Shown in pieces: positions 8,595-16,449 of a stretch of 64,000 bases of DNA. A program made the translations under genes and the position numbers. The stretch's first letter is position 1; the number at the start of each line of letters is the position of its first letter. Source of the DNA: Candidatus Desulfosporosinus nitrosoreducens (GTDB taxonomy: Bacteria; Bacillota; Desulfitobacteriia; Desulfitobacteriales; Desulfitobacteriaceae); NCBI RefSeq assembly GCF_030954495.1, contig NZ_JAVHUW010000082.1:237108-301107 (forward strand). The letters run 5' to 3'. A model generated the notes under the pieces. That model had not been told where the DNA came from, did no database searches, and saw only the letters and a program-made list of their open reading frames with translations.

Positions 8595-9098
8595 TCAATA
8601 TCTCAGTCTCAGTATATGGATACGGTAATAGAGCAATAATACGAGCAAAAGTGTACCAACAGAAATTATAACTTTGTCTAATTTTTTATTATTAAGATAC
8701 TTATTGCTCAAACTATATAATTCCAGTCCCAGAAAGCCTCCAAGTGTATTTGTAATGACATCTATGATGTCTGTCGCTCCAATAGCGAAGATAAATTGAG
8801 TCAATTCACAAGTAAGACTAAAAACCAATATTAAAGAAAACTTAGATAAAAGTCCAACGTTCTTGAAATTGACATGCAAAAGCAAGCCGAAAGGAATAAA
8901 AATTATAACATTATCTATCATCTCTCCGAAATTAATTCTTCCATTTAAATTTAAGGGAAAAGCAAATGGATTCAAGTTAAGACTTCTATGATGATAATTA
9001 AAGACTGACAAGATATTGTATTGTAATTTGAATAATACTAACCAGATTAGTATCACTAAATATAAGGCTAGCAATCCCCTAGATAATATTTTTCTCAT
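8595..9098 (-). CDS. VanZ-family membrane protein
   Basis: A 167-residue membrane protein with about five hydrophobic segments and the VanZ-like signature NPFAFPLN...MIDNVIIFIPFGLLL...ELTQF...TDIIDVITNTLGGFLG. VanZ confers low-level teicoplanin resistance in enterococci, while most homologues are of unknown function. It sits 100 bases upstream of the VanR-like gene in the same orientation, completing a VanZ-VanR-VanS-carboxypeptidase group. The ATG at 9098 is preferred because GGAGG lies six bases upstream of it and inside the longer frame that starts at 9110. Confidence 0.75.
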   Translation of the reverse strand: MRKILSRGLLALYLVILIWLVLFKLQYNILSVFNYHHRSLNLNPFAFPLNLNGRINFGEMIDNVIIFIPFGLLLHVNFKNVGLLSKFSLILVFSLTCELTQFIFAIGATDIIDVITNTLGGFLGLELYSLSNKYLNNKKLDKVIISVGTLLLVLLLYYRIHILRLRY

Positions 9099-9189
9099 AT
9101 AAACCTCCATTCCGCCGCTGTCGCTGGCGGCACAAATAGTAATGAAAAATGGTTCGTGGTTTTCGATTCACCACTTGGCAATAATTAGT

Positions 9190-9402
9190 GTGAGGAGAAG
9201 ATACACTACAAAGCACGGAGGGGTGAGTCGTAGACTGCTCTTCTCAGCTTAAATCAGTATATAAACCAGTGTAAGAATCATCTTACAAGCACAAATAAGT
9301 GGTTCTATAAGACCGCAAGCTAATCATTGTTTTAGCTTCTCGTTAAATGTGTGGTGATTCAGTCAATGTCTTCCTCCTCTACTATGAAAGGAGGGCTGTG
9401 TC
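9190..9402 (+). ncRNA. candidate bridge RNA of the IS110 element
   Basis: Members of the IS110 group express a structured bridge RNA from the 5' non-coding end that specifies target and donor DNA. This interval contains a 7-base-pair stem (9195-9201 with 9239-9245) enclosing a 37-base loop that could serve as a guide loop. A perfect TGTAAGA/TCTTACA hairpin follows near 9272-9289. The assignment is by position and structure only; loop-to-target pairing has not been shown. Confidence 0.3.
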
Positions 9403-10659
9403 ATGAAAGTTGTTTACCCTATTTGCTGTGGCGTCGATGTACATAAAACTTTTCTCGTCGCCACACTTATTACTTCCCAAGGGATAACCCCCCATTATTC
9501 CAAAAAACGGTTTTCTACGTTTAACAATTCCATTCTTGATTTCAAGCAGTGGCTAATCGATAACAACTGCTTCGATGTATGCATGGAATCTACGGGGAAG
9601 TACTACATACCTGTTTTCAATCTTTTGGAAGATACCATTCGGATCACTGTCGCTAATCCCAAATGGGTGAAGGCTGTAAAGGGAAACAAGGATGATACCA
9701 AAGATTCCAAGTGGATCGGAGATCTCTTCCGTTTGGGGTTGGTACCCGGAAGTTATATTCCCAAAAAACCAATTCGTATTCTCCGTGAATACACCCGATA
9801 CCGTTTCAAACTTGTTAGTTGCAAAAGCAGTGAGAAGAACCGTTTCCAAAATGCTTTCACTGTTTGTAATGTAGCCCTTGATGCTGTCGTTTCCGACATG
9901 TTTGGCAAATCTGCCTCTTCCATCACGGACTATTTGGTTTCGTCTGATTCCTTTGACCCCGTACACTGTTCATCCCTTCTTCACAAATCCATGAAGAAAA
10001 AAGCAGATACCGTGATTGAATCCATTGAAGGGTATCAGATGACCCAGGAACAAAAGGAACGTATCCTAATGGTTCGCTCCCATTTGGAATTTGTCCAACA
10101 ATCTATTGCCATGCTGGATGAAAAGCTGGACAAGATGGTTGCGCCTTATGAAAGCGCTATCACTCTCCTCCGTACCATTCCCGGAGTTGAAAGAACCTCT
10201 GCTATCACCATCATCTCCGAGATTGGAACGGATATGTCTCAGTTTGCCAATTCCAAACGTTTATGTTGCTGGGCGGGTCTAACCCCGGGCAACAACGAAT
10301 CTGCTGGTAAGAAGAAATCAGTCCGAATTACACGTGCCGGCGTCTACCTCAAACCTGCATTGGTGCAAGTTGCCCATGCAGCCGTGAAATCGGATAAGTC
10401 TCCTTACTACAAAGTCAAGTACGAACGTCTTTGCAAAAGGAGGGGCAAAAAAAGAGCCATTATTGCTACCGCAAGGATGATACTCACAGCAATTTACAAC
10501 ATGTTTGTTACTGGTGAAGTTTGGAATCCAAGTGATTTGTACAAAATTGATATGCCACAAGAAATGCTGGAAAAACAGAAGGAGAAAGCTATTAAACAAG
10601 CTGTAAAACTTCTTATTTCCAATGGCGTAATAAAAGCTTCCGATATTAGTGTAGCTTAG
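9403..10659 (+). CDS. IS110-family transposase (DEDD)
   Basis: A 418-residue recombinase of normal length. The N-terminal RuvC-like DEDD domain shows D12 (CGVDVHK), E62 (CMESTGKYY) and D98/D101 (GNKDDTKDSKW). The C-terminal Transposase_20 domain has RTIPGVERTSAITIISEIG and the conserved serine in NNESAGKKK, which attacks DNA in this family. The frame is intact, so the element may be active. A strong AAAGGAGGG site lies eight bases upstream of the ATG. Codon use does not stand out strongly from the neighbours. Confidence 0.93.
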   Translation: MKVVYPICCGVDVHKTFLVATLITSQGITPHYSKKRFSTFNNSILDFKQWLIDNNCFDVCMESTGKYYIPVFNLLEDTIRITVANPKWVKAVKGNKDDTKDSKWIGDLFRLGLVPGSYIPKKPIRILREYTRYRFKLVSCKSSEKNRFQNAFTVCNVALDAVVSDMFGKSASSITDYLVSSDSFDPVHCSSLLHKSMKKKADTVIESIEGYQMTQEQKERILMVRSHLEFVQQSIAMLDEKLDKMVAPYESAITLLRTIPGVERTSAITIISEIGTDMSQFANSKRLCCWAGLTPGNNESAGKKKSVRITRAGVYLKPALVQVAHAAVKSDKSPYYKVKYERLCKRRGKKRAIIATARMILTAIYNMFVTGEVWNPSDLYKIDMPQEMLEKQKEKAIKQAVKLLISNGVIKASDISVA

Positions 10660-11358
10660 GCAATTTGCTGTTAAATTTTCAAAGGACGATAGGGCCTTTG
10701 TTTTAGTACGGCCATTTTTAAGCTACGTTGAGTTATTTTTCAAGCTATTTCCTCTGATTCTTTTTTTGAGTTTCAGCCACTTGATTCATTGCATTTTGTC
10801 ATGGATATAAAGTATTCCTGAGATAATTCTTGTTAAAACTTTCTTATATTATATCTAATCTCCTTTACTTTTTGTCTTACATTTCAAATTGATGCGGAAG
10901 TAAAATCTGGTTTCCTTTGGTAGGAGAAAGGTCCCCTTTCTGAAATTGCGAAAGTCTATCCGATTCGATAACTTCATTCTACCGAAATAGGATAGGCTTT
11001 CTTTAAATAAGTACTTATGAATTTCTTAAGTTTTCCTTATGAAGTCCTTATTTTTTAAGGATTTTCCTAAACCGTGAAGGAATCAAGGCGCTTCGAATTA
11101 ATTTCAACCTGTCTTGAGGATGCAAAAATGACGACCGAAGAAGCCAGCATCCTCTTGGCAAGGGAGTATATTTCAGAAATATTATCTTGATCGTTAACGA
11201 ATTTGACCGCCTCGTTTGGAGTTTGGACAGTCCGAAAGATAAACGCTAAATGGCAGAGTATGCCAATACAAAATATCTCCCTTGATTATTTGATATAATA
11301 TGAAGGTTGTTACGTTCAGAATCAGCTAAGAAATACAATATAAAGGAGCTTACTTCAA
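10660..11358. other. intergenic region after the IS110 transposase
   Basis: Seven hundred bases without a convincing gene. The region holds an imperfect 12-base-pair hairpin (10950-10961 with 10990-11001) and, just before it, a GAAAGG/CCTTTC hairpin (about 10925-10940). An orphan 20-codon frame at 11128-11190 (MTTEEASILLAREYISEILS) may be a relic of a mobile-element gene. A TATAAT-like box near 11294 could serve the SASA esterase downstream. The right end of the IS element lies somewhere in the first 100 bases. Confidence 0.5.
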
Positions 11359-12204
11359 ATGATTCATTCTTTTTTAATGATTGGACAGTCAAATATGGCT
11401 GGCCGAGGTTTTTTAAATGATGTTCCGCCTATTTATAATGAACGCATAAAGATGCTCCGAAATGGTCTTTTTCAATTTATGGAGGAACCCATAAATTATG
11501 ACCGCTCAATTGCCGGTGTTGGTCTTGCGGCATCTTTTGCCGCTGCATGGTGTAAGAAAAACAAGCAGGATGAAATAGGTCTTATTCCCTGCGCCGAAGG
11601 AGGCAGCAGTCTTGATGATTGGTCAGTGGACGATGCACTCTTTGCCAATGCAATAGCACAGACAAAACTTGCCCAACGCATCAGCACATTGGACGGAATC
11701 ATTTGGCACCAAGGAGAAGCTGAGTCTCATTCAGGAAAATATCGTGTCTATCACGATAAGTTTTTTCTAATTATTGAAAGACTGCGCCAAGTACTTAATG
11801 TTCAGGAAATTCCTCTTATCATTGGCGGTCTTGGTGACTATCTCAGCGGCGGCATCATGGGAGAGTATTTTAATGAATACAACCAAGTCAACGAAGAACT
11901 TAAAAGGTTTGCCTACAGTCATAACAACTGTTATTATGTCACAGCCGAGGGATTGACTTGTAATCCGGACGGTATTCATTTAAACGCTGTATCCCAAAGG
12001 ATTTTTGGTCTGCGCTACTATGAAGCCTATGACCAAAAATGTCATATTCTCACACCTCTTAGAAATGAAGACAAGGCTATTGAGATAGATAGCGATAGAC
12101 CATATACCAAGACTGAAAAAGCACAGATGATAAACGTACTCTTTTTTGGTGGCAGGATTTCTTTTGAGGAATATAAACAGAAGATGTCACAAATCGGTGA
12201 CTGA
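11359..12204 (+). CDS. SASA-domain carbohydrate O-acetylesterase
   Basis: A 281-residue SGNH-fold esterase of the sialate O-acetylesterase (SASA, DUF303, CE6-like) family. Block I is IGQSNMAGRG with catalytic S11. WHQGEAES near 116-123 supplies the oxyanion-hole region, and PDGIHLN near 203-209 holds the D204/H207 pair. It probably removes acetyl groups from a sugar, but there is no signal peptide, so it acts in the cytoplasm. The C-terminal 70 residues beyond the catalytic core look like an extra helical tail. Single gene; GGAG precedes the ATG by 11 bases. Confidence 0.85.
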   Translation: MIHSFLMIGQSNMAGRGFLNDVPPIYNERIKMLRNGLFQFMEEPINYDRSIAGVGLAASFAAAWCKKNKQDEIGLIPCAEGGSSLDDWSVDDALFANAIAQTKLAQRISTLDGIIWHQGEAESHSGKYRVYHDKFFLIIERLRQVLNVQEIPLIIGGLGDYLSGGIMGEYFNEYNQVNEELKRFAYSHNNCYYVTAEGLTCNPDGIHLNAVSQRIFGLRYYEAYDQKCHILTPLRNEDKAIEIDSDRPYTKTEKAQMINVLFFGGRISFEEYKQKMSQIGD

Positions 12205-12306
12205 CAAGGCATTTCTTCAATCTCATAGTTACTTGCCGTTTTAGCTTCTATTAATGATCATCCCTTTTGTCCATGTCAGTGAAGGTCTGGAAGAGTTCCC
12301 TCAGGA

Positions 12307-12669
12307 CTAAGCAAATGTCTCAATAACAGCTACCGGCTCAAAATCCCTAAGCTTGCAGACCTCTTTGAAATAGACCAGCAGAATAAATAGATCCCGTGGC
12401 TCCTCAAATTCATCCACATGTTCAATGTTGATTTGTTTCCCGGCAAAAAATGCCTTCAAATCCAGGCCCTTGTTCTCTTCCTGCCCAATCAGGGCGCTGT
12501 ATTCATCTACCAGCTTCTGCAGTCTCTCTTGATTTTCGGCATTGACCTCCATATCCGGAAAGCGGTAATTTTTGGAATTTTCCCCAAAGCAAATCATCTC
12601 TCTGATGCTTGATTCAGCTTCCGCCGCACTCTCTTCTTCAGGTTTTAACATAATATATTTCTTCGACAT
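12307..12669 (-). CDS. hypothetical protein, paralogue A of a duplicated pair
   Basis: A 120-residue acidic protein starting MSKKYIMLKPEEE, of no recognised family. It appears soluble and mostly helical, with a conserved CFGENSKNYRFPD segment and a C-terminal FILLVYFKEVCKL helix. A second copy at 15905-16267 is about 88 percent identical (106 of 120 residues), and the match continues into the upstream leader. The pair therefore arose by a recent segmental duplication. The start has GGAAAGGATAG upstream in both copies. Confidence 0.75.
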   Translation of the reverse strand: MSKKYIMLKPEEESAAEAESSIREMICFGENSKNYRFPDMEVNAENQERLQKLVDEYSALIGQEENKGLDLKAFFAGKQINIEHVDEFEEPRDLFILLVYFKEVCKLRDFEPVAVIETFA

Positions 12670-13047
12670 CCTACTATCCTTTCCGGAAGCTGAGCCTCCA
12701 TGATCTGAAATATCCGGTATCCGATATACATTCGCGGCAATCCCGGCAGTTCCTTCCTTATTTTTATTTAATTTCTCCCAGTGTATTCTGCCGGCCTAAA
12801 CTGCCCCAATAGGTCTGCCAGTATTGACAGATTTCAAGGCCAAAACAAACTTAGGGTATGGTTAAAATCCAATAACCAGGAAACAGTATTAGTCTATCGC
12901 ATTTCACCCCTCAAATAATGGAGACACCCAACAGACGGAAAGATGAAGGCCGCTACCCTGTTAATAGGGTGGCGGCTTTCATCTTGTCCTTCGCATAAGG
13001 CAAAACGCATAGTTTATGCTCATACTTTAAACTATTGCATATAATGC
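12670..13047. other. intergenic region with a long hairpin
   Basis: The first 90 bases are the leader shared with the second copy near 16.3 kb (GGAAGCTGAGCCTCCATG and GCGGCAATCCCGGCAGTTCC). At 12940-12985 a long stem forms, AAGATGAAGGCCGCTACCCT pairing with its near-complement across a six-base loop. It lies about 60 bases past the stop of the VOC gene (minus strand) and may end its transcript, although the U-tract is poor. No gene was found. Confidence 0.5.
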
Positions 13048-13419
13048 CTATTTAACTTTCGTATAGAAATTAAGCATGTTCCCATCGGGATCTTGGAAAT
13101 AGAATGAACGATTTCCCCACGGTTGCGTAGTAAGTGGTTTTACAAACTCTACCCCTAATTTTTCCAGGCGCATATATTCATCATCGACATTAGCCACATT
13201 AAATTCAAGAATGAGATTTCTGTTTGAACCAGGTAGGGACGATCCTTTTGCAAGACTTTCTTGTAAGCTAAAACTAAATATGGAAAGAATACCACAATCA
13301 GTTGGGAATTCCGCATATTCATCTCCAGAAGTTTCAGCTTTGATTTGCAACACCTTTTCGTAAAATTCGCTTAGTTTTTTCACCTCATTTGTAATAATGC
13401 AACTGTGGGTAAGTCTCAT
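13048..13419 (-). CDS. VOC/glyoxalase-fold protein
   Basis: A 123-residue single vicinal-oxygen-chelate module pair. It starts MRLTHSCIITNEVKKLSEFYEKVL and ends with the typical WGNRSFYFQDPDGNMLNFY, whose aspartate/asparagine region carries a metal ligand position in many relatives. Members include glyoxalase I, fosfomycin and bleomycin resistance proteins and dioxygenases; the reaction here is not predictable. It stands alone. The ATG is preceded by GGAGGTACAACT. Confidence 0.8.
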   Translation of the reverse strand: MRLTHSCIITNEVKKLSEFYEKVLQIKAETSGDEYAEFPTDCGILSIFSFSLQESLAKGSSLPGSNRNLILEFNVANVDDEYMRLEKLGVEFVKPLTTQPWGNRSFYFQDPDGNMLNFYTKVK

Positions 13420-13565
13420 AGTTGTACCTCCGTCAGATCATATTTTGCAAATTTAATCGCCGTATGACGTTTGTATGTTATGTCAGATAAATAACTGGCA
13501 GTTCAAAACTACTATGGAATTTTCTTCTTGTCCTTATTATAATCACTGGTCTCTGCTCTGTTCAA

Positions 13566-13690
13566 TCATTTTTTTGATACGATCATAAAATGTGGACTCA
13601 TTCCCATAATTTTTTCTTCATTTTTTGTAGGTCGTATAATATTTAACAAGCGTTTCCTATTATTATTGTCTTCCCACGTTTCATTTAAAT
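13566..13690 (-). pseudogene. 3' remnant of a SAM-dependent methyltransferase
   Basis: The last 40 residues of the frame read NETWEDNNNRKRLLNII...MGMSPHFMIVSKK. This resembles the extreme C-terminus of class I methyltransferases found in Clostridia, where a GxSPHxxxxxKK ending is common. There is no upstream catalytic region: the frame runs instead into unrelated sequence at about 13700. It is interpreted as a gene fragment left after a deletion or insertion. The assignment is from memory of the family ending and is tentative. Confidence 0.35.
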
Positions 13691-13705
13691 AAGGTCTCAA
13701 GCAAA

Positions 13706-13865
13706 TTACGCTGCATCCGCTGTCATCGCAGTCTGTGCTGTGCCGTGCCGTTGACACTGAGCACCACGCGAGCCCCCCGCTGCTGCCGCCTTGCCGCTCA
13801 CGGTGGTAGTCCCGGCGTAAACCGGTGTAGCGATAGTTGGCATCGAAACTGAGATGCCAGAATTT
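13706..13865 (-). pseudogene. frameshifted bacterial Ig-like repeat fragment
   Basis: On the minus strand one frame gives TIATPVYAGTTTVSGKAAA, a shifted frame gives VVLSVNGTAQ, and then TAMTADAA follows. Joined, these match one repeat of the bacterial Ig-like (Big_6 type) domains of surface proteins. The two frameshifts and missing neighbours show it is a dead fragment. It is GC-richer than its surroundings, which suits a foreign origin. Confidence 0.4.
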
Positions 13866-13982
13866 AGAAGAAAAGCAATAGATCAGCAAACCGCCCGGCC
13901 TGCCTTTTCACTCTCCATTCCTCCCATATCAGTTTACCCAGACAATTTCCCCCGGGATTATGAGTATCAGTGATCCTTGTGT

Positions 13983-14240
13983 TTAATCCCGAATCGTAAA
14001 CAGAATGTTGTCCACGGTAAGCCTGGCCGGCAGGATGGTATGCTCCCGGTCGCCCGTGTTCGGCCAGTAGAGCGCCTTATCCTCAATCACCACCTTTCGG
14101 AAACACTCAAGATCATTTAACGCAAGGTAAGGAAACGTCTTTATCAATCTTTGCATATTGAACAGGATTTTATGGCCGTGTTCAAATTCTATTCGCAATG
14201 TATAATCATCCTGTGGTATTACTTTGATAATCTTGCTCAT
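13983..14240 (-). CDS. DUF2442 domain protein
   Basis: An 85-residue protein beginning MSKIIKVIPQDDYTLRIEF and matching the DUF2442 pattern, a small beta-rich domain often found near toxin-antitoxin genes, whose members can bind DNA. No toxin gene is adjacent here. The start at 14240 is chosen because AGGAAAGGG lies just upstream. The longer frame to 14471 runs through a repeated hairpin element and is not believed. Confidence 0.7.
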   Translation of the reverse strand: MSKIIKVIPQDDYTLRIEFEHGHKILFNMQRLIKTFPYLALNDLECFRKVVIEDKALYWPNTGDREHTILPARLTVDNILFTIRD

Positions 14241-14285
14241 GAAAACCCTTTCCTTTCTTTTATCATAGATAGTATTTGAAGCAAA

Positions 14286-14353
14286 AACTACTCTATATAG
14301 CTCATCATATAGAGTAGTTCTCAGGTTGAATATCCGCCGTTTGGCGTATTTTA
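14286..14353. repeat. two-hairpin interspersed repeat, copy 1
   Basis: A 13-base-pair stem (AACTACTCTATAT with its complement, 14286-14298 and 14307-14319) is followed by a small GCC-GTTT-GGC hairpin in a TATCCGCCGTTTGGCGTATTT context. A second copy lies at 35701-35771. The long stems of the two copies differ by paired changes (C-G versus T-A) that keep the pairing, as expected for a structure under selection. Confidence 0.55.
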
Positions 14354-14500
14354 TTGTCTCACCAATCAGAAGATTTATAGTTGTAAATTTAAGATCTAGA
14401 GTAAGAGCATTTCTTTGTAACGAGAAATGCCTTTTATTTTTGTCAAATCCTGAAGCATATAAAGCCAACAATCACAGCGCAGTTAAAACGATATAAATTT

Positions 14501-14542
14501 ATTGATAATCGATAAATCCTGTGTTAAAATCATTTTATCAAT
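14501..14542 (+). promoter_or_regulatory. promoter with overlapping operator dyads
   Basis: A -35 box TTGATA (14502-14507), a 17-base spacer and a -10 box TAAAAT (14525-14530) lie upstream of the DUF2975 operon. Perfect 8-base inverted repeats ATTGATAA (14501-14508) and TTATCAAT (14535-14542) bracket the core promoter. A second near-perfect dyad (14497-14517) overlaps the -35. The product of the operon's third gene, an XRE regulator, is the obvious candidate to bind here. Confidence 0.55.
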
Positions 14543-14572
14543 CAAGGTCAATGAATCAGTGAGGTGCTTTAA

Positions 14573-15037
14573 ATGAATGTTAAACAAGGTTCAACCACTT
14601 TCTTAAAAGTAATTATTTTTCTGACTGGAATTGCGGTGCTTGCTTTGTGTTTCTTTTGGTTACCTTTGATAACCATTAGAGAACCAAAAGCACATCCAGG
14701 GGTCTACTCGCTTTATCCCTTATTGGTATATGCGTATGGATGCTGTATTGCGTTTTCTGTTACATTGTATCAAGCATTTAAACTATTAACCTATATCGAA
14801 AGAAACAATGCTTTCTCCGAGTTAGCACTTAAATCTTTGAAGGTTATAAAGAAATGTGGTTTAACAACCATTTTCTTCATCGTGTCAGGGATAGTGACCT
14901 TAAAGGTAATTGCTAAAATCACAGGAGATGATTCGGCAGGTCCTATATCATTAAGTCTAATGGGTATTTTAGCAACAAGTATCATCATAGCTATTGTGGA
15001 CGCACTGCAAAAGCCATTAAAAACGTCCTTGAATTAA
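14573..15037 (+). CDS. DUF2975 membrane protein
   Basis: A 154-residue protein with four predicted membrane helices (about residues 10-30, 45-67, 92-112, 122-142). It shares the LYQAFKLLTYIERNNAFSELALKSLKVIK block that defines DUF2975. The family is typically paired with a small XRE regulator, as here, and its function is unknown. It is the first gene of a three-gene operon with a paralogue and a regulator. GAGGTG stands eight bases before the ATG. Confidence 0.8.
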   Translation: MNVKQGSTTFLKVIIFLTGIAVLALCFFWLPLITIREPKAHPGVYSLYPLLVYAYGCCIAFSVTLYQAFKLLTYIERNNAFSELALKSLKVIKKCGLTTIFFIVSGIVTLKVIAKITGDDSAGPISLSLMGILATSIIIAIVDALQKPLKTSLN

Positions 15038-15067
15038 AAGCAAAAAATGATTAACGAGGTGTTTTTT

Positions 15068-15550
15068 ATGAAACAAATTACGACCCTTTTTTTAAAGCTA
15101 GCTGTTATACTTATAGGAATCCCAGTTCTTGCCTTGTGCCTATTTTTGGTGCCTAAGATCGGGAATTTTGCCGGAGAATTGTATCCAGATATTGCTTATA
15201 TGAAATCTCTCGTTTTAATCGATATGTACGCGGCAGCGATCCCTTTTTACTTTGCTCTATATCAAGCTTTTAAACTTTTGAGCTATATTGATAAGAACCA
15301 AGCCTTCTCGGAATTATCGGTAAAGGCTTTAAAGAACATAAAATACTGTGCCATCACGATCAGCACCTTGTACCTGCTGGGTATGCCACTCTACTATCTC
15401 ATAGCGGCAAGAGTTGACCCTCCAAGTATCATACCAATCGGATTAGTCATTATTTTCGCCTCTATGGTGATTGCCGTCTTTGCTGCTGTTCTCCAAAGAC
15501 TTTTACAAGAAGCTATTAATATAAAATCAGAAAATGATTTAACGATCTGA
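15068..15550 (+). CDS. DUF2975 membrane protein (paralogue)
   Basis: A 160-residue protein with four predicted spans. It aligns along its length with the preceding gene, sharing a near-identical LYQAFKLLSYIDKNQAFSEL block, so the two arose by tandem duplication. The start at 15068 is chosen over 15047 because GAGGTG lies seven bases upstream of the later ATG. The gene follows its paralogue by 30 bases and precedes the XRE regulator by about 10, so the three are cotranscribed. Confidence 0.8.
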   Translation: MKQITTLFLKLAVILIGIPVLALCLFLVPKIGNFAGELYPDIAYMKSLVLIDMYAAAIPFYFALYQAFKLLSYIDKNQAFSELSVKALKNIKYCAITISTLYLLGMPLYYLIAARVDPPSIIPIGLVIIFASMVIAVFAAVLQRLLQEAINIKSENDLTI

Positions 15551-15560
15551 GGTGAATATC

Positions 15561-15767
15561 ATGGCGATTATCATCAATATTGATGTGATGTTGGCAAAAA
15601 GAAAAATGAGCGTAACAGAACTTTCGGAGAGGGTTGGAATTACTATGGCGAATCTTTCCATTCTGAAAAATGGGAAAGCAAAAGCAGTTCGTTTTTCAAC
15701 ATTAGAAGCTATATGTAAGACTTTGGATTGTCAGCCAGGTGATATTTTGGAGTATAAAAGCAACTAA
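15561..15767 (+). CDS. XRE-family transcriptional regulator (YozG-like)
   Basis: A 68-residue single-domain helix-turn-helix protein: MAIIINIDVMLAKRKMSVTE, then SERVGITMANLSILKNGKAKAVRFSTLEAICKTLDCQPGDILEY. This is the compact Cro/C1-type regulator usually encoded beside DUF2975 membrane proteins. It probably binds the dyads over the promoter upstream of 14573 and autoregulates the operon; this is inference from arrangement. The GAGGTG site overlaps the stop of the preceding gene. Confidence 0.85.
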   Translation: MAIIINIDVMLAKRKMSVTELSERVGITMANLSILKNGKAKAVRFSTLEAICKTLDCQPGDILEYKSN

Positions 15768-15851
15768 ATTAGAGCGCCAGGATTTTCCTTATTATGCAAA
15801 GTCCTCTGAAAAGTGCCAAACATGAAACCTATTTGCAGGCTCATTACGCCG

Positions 15852-15892
15852 GAGGTTTGAGTATGTCTGAATACTCAAACCTCTGTTTTTAA
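15852..15892 (+). terminator. intrinsic terminator of the DUF2975-XRE operon
   Basis: A perfect 13-base-pair stem, GAGGTTTGAGTAT (15852-15864) with ATACTCAAACCTC (15871-15883), has a six-base loop and is followed by TGTTTTTAA. It lies 85 bases past the XRE stop and just before the convergent paralogue B gene. Confidence 0.85.
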
Positions 15893-15904
15893 TGCTAATC
15901 AGGT

Positions 15905-16267
15905 TTAGGCAAATGTCTCAATAACGGCTACAGGCTCAAAATCCTTAAGCTTGCAGACCTCTTTGAAATAGACCAGCAGAATAAATACATCCCGTGGCTC
16001 CTCAAATTCATCTAAATGTTCAATGTTGATTTGTTTCCCGGCAAAAAATGTCTTCAGATCCAGTTCCTTGTTCTCTTCCTGCCCAATCAGGGCGCTGTAT
16101 TCATCTACCAGCTTTTGCAATTTATTTTGATTTTCCTCATTGACCTCCACATCCGGAAAGCGGTAGTTCTTGGAATTTTCCCCAAAGCAAATCATCTCCT
16201 TGAGGGTTGATTCCGCTTTCGCTGCAGCCTCTTCTTCAGGTTTTAACATAATATATTTCTTCGACAT
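15905..16267 (-). CDS. hypothetical protein, paralogue B of a duplicated pair
   Basis: A 120-residue protein, about 88 percent identical to the product of 12307-12669, and likewise without a recognised family. Most differences are conservative (for example S/T, R/K, V/L), so both copies appear to be under selection. The start at 16267 has GGAAGGGATAG upstream; the frame extends to 16318 but without a ribosome-binding site. The shared leader reaches about 16360. The region between the copies carries the DUF2975 operon and gene fragments. Confidence 0.75.
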   Translation of the reverse strand: MSKKYIMLKPEEEAAAKAESTLKEMICFGENSKNYRFPDVEVNEENQNKLQKLVDEYSALIGQEENKELDLKTFFAGKQINIEHLDEFEEPRDVFILLVYFKEVCKLKDFEPVAVIETFA

Positions 16268-16449
16268 TCTACTATCCCTTCCGGAAGCTGAGCCTCCATG
16301 GTCTGAAATATCCTCCATATCCTATATACATTATCCATTCGCGGCAATCCCGGCAGTTCCTTCCAAACGATTGCTCTTTTATTCTCCTGTCCAAATATGT
16401 TAATATCTAAGACGTTGAGAAACTTATTATAAAACTAAGGGGATAACGA

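Larger units (their letters stand above)
9115..10740 (+). mobile_element. IS110-family insertion sequence (ends not defined)
   Basis: A single transposase gene (9403-10659) is flanked by roughly 290 bases of non-coding sequence on its 5' side and a short 3' tail. This matches the IS110 group layout, where the long 5' non-coding end carries the bridge RNA. IS110 elements lack clear inverted ends and leave little or no target duplication, so the borders given are estimates. It sits between the van-like group and the SASA esterase. Confidence 0.65.

Noticed and set aside
9553..9966. Long minus-strand frame inside the IS110 transposase gene
   Set aside because: It is a shadow of the transposase, whose catalytic motifs are unambiguous on the plus strand.
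13983..14471. 162-residue version of the DUF2442 protein
   Set aside because: The first 77 codons run through the interspersed hairpin repeat and have no ribosome-binding site; the 85-residue version starts correctly.
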